From contig CAJGCI010000018.1 in NCBI GenBank assembly GCA_904501855.1, positions 1-22,111 of the forward strand: 22,111 nt of DNA, read 5' to 3'. The translations under genes were made by a program, and so were the position numbers. Source of the stretch: Oscillospiraceae bacterium (GTDB lineage Bacteria; Bacillota; Clostridia; Oscillospirales; Oscillospiraceae). Under the pieces are notes generated by a model, which did not search any database, was not told the origin of the DNA, and saw only the letters and a list, made by a program, of their open reading frames with translations. Shown here piece by piece: positions 15,126-20,993 of this stretch; the stretch's first letter is position 1, and every line of letters starts with the position of its first letter.

Positions 15126-15662
15126 TTATGCATTCAGGATGCGGGCCGCTTTCAGTACCGCGATCACGGTCTTCGCATCCTCGATCTGGTTGTCCATCAC
15201 CATATTCAGCAGTTCCTGGATGCTGTGTTTCTCCAAGTTGAGAAACTCTCCCTCATCCGGGTGGACCTGTCCGGCGTGCAGTCCCAAAGCAAGATAGATA
15301 TGCAGGATCTCCGTGGAATACCCGGGTGACGTGGCATGTGCGCCGAGATAGATGTACTCATCCGCGGAGAAGCCGGTCTCCTCCGACAGTTCGCGGACGG
15401 CGCAGACCATGGGATCTTCCCCCGGCTCCAGCTTTCCCGCAGGAGCTTCCAGCATCAGTTTCTGCATGGGATAGCGGTACTGCTGTACCATGTAGCACAT
15501 TCCGTCCTCATCCACCGGAAGGATGGTGACCCCGCCGGGATGCTCCACCACTTCCCTTCCCACGACACGGCCGTCACACAGTTCCGCCTTGTCATGATAT
15601 ACATTGACGATGATGCCCTTCATCTTCAGTTCACTGGTAAGTTTCTTCTCGCTGATATCCAT
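15126..15662 (-). CDS. nudF: ADP-ribose pyrophosphatase (Nudix hydrolase)
   Basis: This 178-residue cytosolic Nudix enzyme is predicted to cleave ADP-ribose to AMP and ribose-5-phosphate, clearing reactive ADP-ribose. The Nudix box G-x5-E-x7-REUxEExGU fits exactly at residues 76-98 (Gly76, Glu82, Arg90-Glu91, Glu94-Glu95, Gly97). The preceding HPGGVTILPVDEDG and QQYRYPMQKLMLEAPAGKLEPGE, and the downstream SPGYSTEILHIYLA, are typical of the NudF/ADPRase subgroup. The Pro in SPG, 16 or so residues after the box, is a marker of ADP-ribose specificity. AAAGGA lies 8 bases upstream of the ATG. The gene appears monocistronic. I see no convincing terminator between its stop and the murA promoter. 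Confidence 0.93.
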   Translation of the reverse strand: MDISEKKLTSELKMKGIIVNVYHDKAELCDGRVVGREVVEHPGGVTILPVDEDGMCYMVQQYRYPMQKLMLEAPAGKLEPGEDPMVCAVRELSEETGFSADEYIYLGAHATSPGYSTEILHIYLALGLHAGQVHPDEGEFLNLEKHSIQELLNMVMDNQIEDAKTVIAVLKAARILNA

Positions 15663-15694
15663 CGAAACAGTCCTTTCCTGCGTTTATTGGATGT

Positions 15695-15723
15695 ATTATA
15701 CACCATCCTGCCCATAACAAAAA
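15695..15723 (-). promoter_or_regulatory. Putative promoter of nudF
   Basis: On the minus strand a perfect TATAAT (15695-15700) lies 17 bases from TTTTTG (15718-15723). The weak -35 is formed by the T-tract of the upstream symporter's terminator. The -10 is 32 bases from the nudF ATG. Confidence 0.5.
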
Positions 15724-15753
15724 GAAGAACCCGGAGCAATTCGGGTTCTTCTT
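15719..15753 (-). terminator. Rho-independent terminator of the AGCS symporter gene
   Basis: A perfect 12-base-pair stem (15722-15733 with 15742-15753; arm AAGAAGAACCCG) with an 8-base loop is followed on the minus strand by TTTTTG. It lies about 19 bases after the symporter stop codon. Confidence 0.9.
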
Positions 15754-15771
15754 GTGTGATATTGATTTGGA

Positions 15772-17181
15772 TCAGTTCCAGGCCTGAGTGCCGGTGACAC
15801 CGTTCTTCTCTGCGACATAAACCGGATTCTTGCCGGCCTTGCGCTGTGCCTGATAGTCCTTCAGAGCATTCTTTGCAGGCTTGAAGAGGATCACGATGAC
15901 CGGAACGTTGATGATGACCATGGTGGCCTGCAGAAGGTCTGCAGTATCCCATGCCAGTCCGGCGGAAATGATGGCGCCGATAAAGATCAGAGCGGTGGCG
16001 CACAGACGCCAGCAGGTCATGAAGCCCTTGCTGGGATTGCGTTTCAGGATGAAGCGCAGGCAGCCTTCCGTATAGTAGTAGTTGCCGAGCAGTGTGGTGA
16101 ACGCAAACAGGCAGACGGCAATGACCATGAATACGGGACCGAATCCGCCGAGAGCGGATTTCACGCATGCCTGAACATAGGCTGCACCGGCCAGATCCGC
16201 ATTGGGCTCCACGCCGGAGAACAGGCACATGAAGGCCGTGGCGGAGCAGATCAGCAGCGTATCGATAAATACGGAGAGCATCTGCACGAGGCCCTGCTTT
16301 GCCGGGTGGGAAACGTCGGCAGCAGCTGCGGCATTGGGAGCGGAACCCATACCGGCTTCGTTGGAGTAAAGGCCGCGCTTGATGCCCCACATGATGCAGG
16401 AACCGGTAAAGCCGCCGAAGATCGATCTGAAATCAAACGCATTGCGGAAGATCATACCGAAGACCTTGGGCAGTGCGGTGATGTGCATGATGACAACGAT
16501 CAGAGATACCAGAGTGAACAGAACGCCCATCACCGGAACCAGAACTTCCGTGACCTTGGTCAGACGCTTGCCGCCGCCCAGAACGCAGACGGCGAACAGG
16601 ACTGCGAGAATCGCACCCACAACGATGGAAGTGGTTCTTCCGTAGAAGGAGAATGCCGTGAAGGTATCCTGGGTGTTGTAAGCCGCCAGCATGTTGTAGC
16701 CGACCATATAGGTCAGGATCAGGACGATGGCGAAAATGACGCCCAGCCAGCGCTGACCCAGTGCGTCCTGCATATAGTAGGACGGGCCGCCGTAATAGCT
16801 TCCGTCAGAATCTTTTTTCTTGTAGATCTGAGCCAGAGTGGATTCCACGAATGCGGAAGCGCCGCCCAGAACAGCGGTGACCCACATCCAGAACAGAGCA
16901 CCGGGGCCTCCGAGGCAGAGTGCCGTGGAAACGCCCATGATGTTACCGGTACCGACACGGGACGCGGTAGAGACCATCAGAGCACCAAAGGAAGAAGTCG
17001 CTCCCAGATTGACCGGCTTCTCCGATACGACGCGGATAGACTCACCGAACAGGCTGACCTGGATCAGGCCGAGACGGATGGTGAAGTACAGACCCGCCAG
17101 TACAAGAATCAGGGGTACGATGTACGGCTGGTACAGAACTCCGCTGATCGCATTGACAACATTATCAATGGCGTTAATCAT
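15772..17181 (-). CDS. Alanine/glycine:cation symporter family (AGCS) protein
   Basis: This 469-residue integral membrane protein belongs to the AGCS family, which imports alanine or glycine with sodium or proton. The signature runs from SFGALMVSTASRVGTGNIMG through LGGPGALFWMWVTA to FVESTLAQIYK (about 80-130). Conserved later motifs are SYYGGPSYYM, MWGIKRGLYSNEAGMGSAP and FAFTTLLGNYYYTE. About ten or eleven hydrophobic segments are visible, giving normal family length. The frame is open to 17226; the ATG at 17181 is chosen because GGAGGA stands about 10 bases upstream. The gene has its own promoter and terminator. The leader is too short (about 50 bases) for a glycine riboswitch, which precedes some relatives. 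Alanine versus glycine preference is not readable. Confidence 0.94.
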   Translation of the reverse strand: MINAIDNVVNAISGVLYQPYIVPLILVLAGLYFTIRLGLIQVSLFGESIRVVSEKPVNLGATSSFGALMVSTASRVGTGNIMGVSTALCLGGPGALFWMWVTAVLGGASAFVESTLAQIYKKKDSDGSYYGGPSYYMQDALGQRWLGVIFAIVLILTYMVGYNMLAAYNTQDTFTAFSFYGRTTSIVVGAILAVLFAVCVLGGGKRLTKVTEVLVPVMGVLFTLVSLIVVIMHITALPKVFGMIFRNAFDFRSIFGGFTGSCIMWGIKRGLYSNEAGMGSAPNAAAAADVSHPAKQGLVQMLSVFIDTLLICSATAFMCLFSGVEPNADLAGAAYVQACVKSALGGFGPVFMVIAVCLFAFTTLLGNYYYTEGCLRFILKRNPSKGFMTCWRLCATALIFIGAIISAGLAWDTADLLQATMVIINVPVIVILFKPAKNALKDYQAQRKAGKNPVYVAEKNGVTGTQAWN

Positions 17182-17237
17182 ACTTTTTCTTTCCTCCAAA
17201 TAAAATAAATTTGCGTTCACTTGCAAAATTTGAATTT

Positions 17238-17266
17238 ATTATACTAATTTTTTAAGTAAACCGCAA
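17238..17266 (-). promoter_or_regulatory. Putative promoter of the AGCS symporter gene
   Basis: On the minus strand TTGCGG (17261-17266) and a perfect TATAAT (17238-17243) are spaced by 17 bases. The hexamer GCAAGT occurs on the minus strand just upstream of the -35 (17268-17273) and again downstream of the expected start (17219-17224), a possible paired operator. Confidence 0.55.
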
Positions 17267-17295
17267 TACTTGCGCAATTTTAAAAGACGGCAATT

Positions 17296-18024
17296 TCACT
17301 TTCGGTACATTTTCAGCACGGAATGAAGCTGGTCATCGGCGGAATAGATCCCCACATACCATACGCCGTCCACAGAACCGCACCGGATCTCCAGCTCCTC
17401 CTCCGGTTTGATCTCCCGTCGGTAGGTGATCTCCAGATTGTCGAAGGAAACCTGATCTTCCTCCTCGGGAAGCGCTTCCCGGGCAAGATCCAGATAGGCG
17501 GTATTGTGCACATGATGATTGCAGTCGATCATGGAGCGGAACACCTGTCGCTTTACCGAGCGGACAATTTCCATTTCCGACGGCATGTTCTTGGCGTATT
17601 TCACATCCGGAAACAGCACATGATCCGGCTCTCCCTGATAGTCATCCATCAGTTCCGGTGTCAGACGGAGGATCGCACCGTTCTCCGGATCGATGGCGGT
17701 CCATACCGAGGAGGCATAGGCCATGATCTCTCCGTTCCCGTCCAGCACTTCATAATTGCGGACGGCTTTCAGCCGGTTGTAGTCCTGAGCCCAGGTGCGG
17801 ACCGTGATCCACTCACAGGCGCCGCAGCGGTGCAGCACCTGAACCTTCCAGTTCATGGCCATCCAGGTGAGGTGCTTGGTGTACATATCGTCGATGCCCT
17901 GCCCCACACTGGTGGCGTGAAGGGTCGCCGTATTGCTCAGTGCATCCAGCAGTGCACGGTTCGTGATCCGGTTGTCCGGTCCGATGTCCTGTACTCCGAT
18001 GAAGTATTTCTGTTCGATCTTCAT
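17296..18024 (-). CDS. Acyl-ACP thioesterase (FatA/FatB-like, double hotdog)
   Basis: This 242-residue protein resembles the bacterial acyl-ACP thioesterase family related to plant FatA/FatB, which releases free fatty acids from acyl carrier protein. The N-terminal hotdog starts with QKYFIGVQDIGPDNRITNRA and contains LTWMAMNWKVQV and the turn VRTWAQDYNRLKAVRNYEV. The second hotdog carries the catalytic-type motif DCNHHVHNTAYLDLA, with Asp167, Asn169 and His171 matching the D-x-N-x-H set of the plant enzymes. There is no signal peptide, so it acts in the cytosol. Its ATG overlaps the MATE stop as ATGA, so the two are co-translated. Chain-length preference is not readable. No strong terminator follows it. 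Confidence 0.9.
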   Translation of the reverse strand: MKIEQKYFIGVQDIGPDNRITNRALLDALSNTATLHATSVGQGIDDMYTKHLTWMAMNWKVQVLHRCGACEWITVRTWAQDYNRLKAVRNYEVLDGNGEIMAYASSVWTAIDPENGAILRLTPELMDDYQGEPDHVLFPDVKYAKNMPSEMEIVRSVKRQVFRSMIDCNHHVHNTAYLDLAREALPEEEDQVSFDNLEITYRREIKPEEELEIRCGSVDGVWYVGIYSADDQLHSVLKMYRK

Positions 18025-19394
18025 ACGCTGTCCTCTTTTCTATCTTCCATTGATTGATTCATCTTCCTCAGTTCCCCCGATGCAATGGGAACGCAAAGCA
18101 GGAACGTGAGCACATCGGCCCATGCCTGCGTCATCTCCACTCCCTGCAGTCCGAACAGTCTGGGAAGTATCAGGATCAGAGGGATAAAGAAGATCCCGTT
18201 CCTGGCGGAGGATGTGACGGAGGCGATGACCCCCTTGCCGCAGGACTGCAGCATCATATTCGTCAGAACTCCCGTAGCCATCAGCGGCAACACGGCGGAC
18301 TGCCAGCGGAGTGCTTCGATGCCGATGGCAATGACTCTCGGATCATCCCGGAACCATTGTACGATCACAGGCGCACCGAAGAAACACAGCGCGCCGGCGA
18401 CGGTCATCATCACGGTCCCCCAGCGCAGGCAGTAGAAGAAGCCTTCCCGGACACGGTGGTACCGGCCTCCGCCGTAATTGTAGGAACAGATCGGCTGGTA
18501 TCCCTGACCGAATCCGATCAGCACCGAAACGTTCAGCATCAGGATCCGTGTGACGATGGACATGCCGGCAATGGCCGGATCTCCTCCGTACGCGTTGGCC
18601 ACGCGGTTTAACAGCAGTGCGGAGAGCGCTGCCAGGCCCTGCCGGAACAGGGACGGCATCCCGCCGTTGGCGATCTCCAGGAAATTATGGAGATTCAGGC
18701 GGATATTCCTCACGTGATAACGGATCTCCCCGCCCCGGGAGAAACCGATGAGCAGGGCGATGAAGCTGGCAAGCTGTCCGCAGACCGTGGCAACGGCCGC
18801 TCCACGAACTCCCATACGAAAGACAAAGATCAGCAAGGGATCCAGTCCGATGTTGATCACGGCACCCAGCATCAGCCCCACCATGGCGGTCATGGCGGAA
18901 CCCTGGAATCTCAGCTGGTTGTTGATGACGAACTGTCCCACCATGAGCGGTGCACCCAGAAGGATGACCTGCATGTATTCCACGGTCTGCCGGCGGGAAT
19001 TCTCCGTCGCTCCGATAAAATCCGCAAGGGTATCGGAAAACAGGATCCCCAGCAGTCCAAGAACGGTTCCGATCCCAAGCGCCAGGGCGAATCCGGTGAC
19101 GGCGATCTCGTCCGCCGCCTCCTTCTTCCCCGCGCCCAGCAGTCTGGAAAGACAGTTTCCGGAACCATGTCCGCAGAAGAAGCCCAGCGACTGGATGATG
19201 GCCATTACCGTAAAGACGAGGCCCACCGCAGCGGTCGCTTCCGTGGAGATCTGACCCACGAAATAGGTGTCGGCCGTGTTGTAGATCCCCGTTACCAGCA
19301 TGCTGATAATGGTGGGGATGGCAAGCTTCCACACCAGTTTCGGAACAGGCGTCTCCGTCAGTAATTCATGTTTGGTCTGCTTTGCTGCGCTCAT
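18021..19394 (-). CDS. MATE family efflux transporter
   Basis: This 457-residue membrane protein is a multidrug and toxic-compound extrusion (MATE) transporter, expected to export small molecules against sodium or proton influx. The N-terminal pattern TPVPKLVWKLAIPTIISMLVTGIYNTADTYFVG and the domain repeat (GMPSLFRQGLAALSALLLNR near the middle) are typical, as are GHGSGNCLSRLLGAGK and GFGQGYQPICSYNYGG. About twelve hydrophobic segments in two six-helix bundles are visible. GAGGAG lies about 8 bases upstream of the ATG at 19394. It is the first gene of the unit with the thioesterase. It has a good promoter and a leader hairpin. The substrate is unknown; the context suggests but does not prove a link to fatty acids. 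Confidence 0.94.
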   Translation of the reverse strand: MSAAKQTKHELLTETPVPKLVWKLAIPTIISMLVTGIYNTADTYFVGQISTEATAAVGLVFTVMAIIQSLGFFCGHGSGNCLSRLLGAGKKEAADEIAVTGFALALGIGTVLGLLGILFSDTLADFIGATENSRRQTVEYMQVILLGAPLMVGQFVINNQLRFQGSAMTAMVGLMLGAVINIGLDPLLIFVFRMGVRGAAVATVCGQLASFIALLIGFSRGGEIRYHVRNIRLNLHNFLEIANGGMPSLFRQGLAALSALLLNRVANAYGGDPAIAGMSIVTRILMLNVSVLIGFGQGYQPICSYNYGGGRYHRVREGFFYCLRWGTVMMTVAGALCFFGAPVIVQWFRDDPRVIAIGIEALRWQSAVLPLMATGVLTNMMLQSCGKGVIASVTSSARNGIFFIPLILILPRLFGLQGVEMTQAWADVLTFLLCVPIASGELRKMNQSMEDRKEDSV

Positions 19395-19409
19395 GGATCT
19401 GTCTCCTCA

Positions 19410-19426
19410 AGCCGGATTTCCCGGCT
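19410..19426 (-). promoter_or_regulatory. Leader hairpin immediately upstream of the MATE gene's Shine-Dalgarno
   Basis: A perfect 6-base-pair GC-rich inverted repeat, AGCCGG/CCGGCT with a 5-base loop, ends 1 base before the GAGGAG ribosome-binding site (19403-19408). It lies in the predicted 5' leader of the MATE mRNA. It lacks a T-run and so is not a terminator. A role in mRNA stability or translation is inference. Confidence 0.4.
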
Positions 19427-19441
19427 GAAATACACTTCATT

Positions 19442-19470
19442 ATTATAGCAAAGGCATCATTCTCAATCAA
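19442..19470 (-). promoter_or_regulatory. Putative sigma-A promoter of the MATE-thioesterase unit
   Basis: On the minus strand TTGATT (19465-19470), a 17-base spacer ending in TGC, and a perfect TATAAT (19442-19447) form an extended -10 promoter. It is back to back with the ogt promoter. Confidence 0.7.
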
Positions 19471-19484
19471 TTGTCCCATGCACA

Positions 19485-19493
19485 TGGTATAAT
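19485..19493 (+). promoter_or_regulatory. Putative extended -10 promoter of ogt
   Basis: TGG followed by a perfect TATAAT (19488-19493) lies 39 bases before the ogt ATG. No good -35 lies 17 bases upstream. The inverted repeat CCATG-CA-CATGG (19476-19487) overlaps the TG element, a possible operator. Confidence 0.5.
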
Positions 19494-19532
19494 GATTTCA
19501 ATCCATGAATTTCCGCAGGAAGGAGTTTCGTT

Positions 19533-20027
19533 ATGACTATAGGAACAAGTGATTATATCTGCCGCTGGATGTCCCCGCTGGGAAGCGTCACCATCGCCTC
19601 CGACGGATCTTCGGTCACCGGTCTGTGGTTTGACGGACAGAAGCATTACGGTACGACTCTCGTGCCGGAGCCTGTCCTGTGCGATCTGCCGGTATTCCGG
19701 GAAACTATCGCCTGGCTGGAACGCTATTTCATCGGAGATGCCCCTGCCGTCACGCCTCCCCTCCGTCTCACCGGAACACCGTTTCAGATGGCAGTGTGGG
19801 AATTGCTGCGCGGCATTCCCTACGGCGAGACTGTCACCTATGGAGAACTTGCACAGGCAATGGATCCTCCCACCAGTCCCCGGGCCGTGGGAAACGCCGT
19901 GGGGCGAAACCCCATCTCCATCCTGATCCCCTGTCACCGTGTCATGGGTGCGGGCGGATCTCTTACGGGTTATGCGGGCGGTACCGACAGAAAGAAGGCA
20001 CTTCTTCAGCTGGAGAAGGTATTATAA
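19533..20027 (+). CDS. ogt: Methylated-DNA--protein-cysteine methyltransferase
   Basis: This 164-residue suicide repair protein transfers the methyl group from O6-methylguanine (and O4-methylthymine) in DNA to its own cysteine. The acceptor is Cys134 in the invariant IPCHRV motif. Upstream are the usual TPFQMAVWELLRGIPYGETVTYGELA (roughly 90-115) and RAVGNAVGRNP segments containing the DNA-binding helix. GAGGSLTGYAGG and RKKALLQLE complete the C-terminal domain. The N-terminal domain (SPLGSVTIASDG) is the short, non-Ada type, so this is a stand-alone Ogt-like protein without a transcription-factor domain. AAGGAG sits 8 bases upstream of the ATG. It is monocistronic on the plus strand, with its own promoter and terminator, and divergent from the MATE gene. 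Confidence 0.95.
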   Translation: MTIGTSDYICRWMSPLGSVTIASDGSSVTGLWFDGQKHYGTTLVPEPVLCDLPVFRETIAWLERYFIGDAPAVTPPLRLTGTPFQMAVWELLRGIPYGETVTYGELAQAMDPPTSPRAVGNAVGRNPISILIPCHRVMGAGGSLTGYAGGTDRKKALLQLEKVL

Positions 20028-20037
20028 GCGAAGCACT

Positions 20038-20081
20038 CAGGGATCCGCCGAACGCCGGCCGATCCCTGTTTCCTGTTTTTT
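20038..20081 (+). terminator. Rho-independent terminator of ogt
   Basis: A perfect 8-base-pair stem, CAGGGATC (20038-20045) with GATCCCTG (20061-20068), encloses a GC-rich loop with an inner GCC/GGC pairing. It is followed by TTTCC and a seven-base T-run (20075-20081). It starts 11 bases after the ogt stop. Confidence 0.82.
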
Positions 20082-20092
20082 CCGGGATTCGC

Positions 20093-20121
20093 TTGATTAA
20101 CACAAATGAGGTTGCTATAAT
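20093..20121 (+). promoter_or_regulatory. Putative sigma-A promoter of the nitroreductase-lipase unit
   Basis: TTGATT (20093-20098), a 17-base spacer ending in TGC and a perfect TATAAT (20116-20121) form an extended -10 promoter with the same hexamers as the MATE promoter. The leader is about 43 bases. It ends in a weak inverted repeat, GTAAG/CTTAC (20155-20170), that includes part of the AAGGAG site. Confidence 0.7.
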
Positions 20122-20170
20122 TTATTGCGCAAAATATAATTTTATAAAATACAAGTAAGGAGAAACTTAC

Positions 20171-20977
20171 ATGAAAAATATCATTCGCCATCGGAGAAGC
20201 GTCCGGACTTTTAACGGAGTCCCCCTGAAGCCGGAAGCTGCCAAAGAGATCCTCGATTATGCAAATTCGGTGGAAAATCCCTATGGTCTTTCCATAGAGT
20301 GGTTCCTGCTGGATACCAGAAAAGATGGTCTGAAGTGTCCGGTGATCGCCGGCACGGATACCTTTATCGCCGGCAAAATGAAACGGATCCCCCACGGTGA
20401 GGAAGCCTTCGGATACGCTTTCGAAAAAGTCGTCCTCTTTGCGGAATCCAAAGGGCTCGGAACCACATGGATCGGCGGGACCATGGACCGGAAGGCCTTC
20501 GAACAGGCCATCGGTCTGGCCTCGGATGAGGTCATGCCCTGCGTCAGTCCGCTGGGAGTGCCCGCAGACAAGATGTCCGTGAAGGAATCTCTGATGCGGA
20601 AAGCCGTGAAGGCCGATTCCCGTCTTCCTCTGAACGACCTGATCTTTGACGGCGGTTTCGAAACCGCTCTGAATCCGGACCGGTACGGTGATCTTGCCGA
20701 CGCATATGAGATGGTCCGCTGGTCCCCTTCCGCAGTCAACAAGCAGCCCTGGCGTCTCATCGTGGACGGAAACGACGTCCATTTCTATGAAAAGAAAGCC
20801 AAGGGATATGTGGACGGCACCGGATGGGATATGCAGAAGATCGACATGGGTATCGCCCTCTGTCATTTTGAAATCGGTGTCCGGGAGGCCGGTCGGAGCT
20901 GTGAATTCATGCTGTCCGATCCCGGACTTGCAGCACCGGAAGATACATACTACATCGCCACCTATCGTCTGAACTGA
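20171..20977 (+). CDS. Nitroreductase family protein (TM1586-like)
   Basis: This 268-residue FMN-dependent oxidoreductase resembles the TM1586-type nitroreductase family, in which one chain carries two nitroreductase-like halves. The N-terminal FMN-binding start is IIRHRRSVRTFNGVPL (about 4-19). The central GYAFEKVVLFAESKGLGTTWIGG is the usual flavin-contact helix. The second half repeats the pattern: YEMVRWSPSAVNKQPWRLIV, then GWDMQKIDMGIALCHFEIGVRE. There is no signal peptide, so it is cytosolic, reducing an unknown substrate with NAD(P)H. AAGGAG stands 7 bases before the ATG. The lipase gene starts 16 bases after its stop with no terminator between, so they are probably co-transcribed. The physiological substrate cannot be told. 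Confidence 0.9.
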   Translation: MKNIIRHRRSVRTFNGVPLKPEAAKEILDYANSVENPYGLSIEWFLLDTRKDGLKCPVIAGTDTFIAGKMKRIPHGEEAFGYAFEKVVLFAESKGLGTTWIGGTMDRKAFEQAIGLASDEVMPCVSPLGVPADKMSVKESLMRKAVKADSRLPLNDLIFDGGFETALNPDRYGDLADAYEMVRWSPSAVNKQPWRLIVDGNDVHFYEKKAKGYVDGTGWDMQKIDMGIALCHFEIGVREAGRSCEFMLSDPGLAAPEDTYYIATYRLN

Positions 20978-20993
20978 TAAGGAGAAGAAGAAA

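Noticed and set aside
17182..17295. Glycine or other riboswitch before the AGCS symporter gene
   Set aside because: The predicted leader is only about 50 bases and AT-rich, too short for a known aptamer, and no characteristic GGA-rich core is visible.
17267..17295. Terminator for the thioesterase gene
   Set aside because: The best stem (CGCAA/TTGCG on the minus strand) is only 5 pairs and is not followed directly by a T-run.
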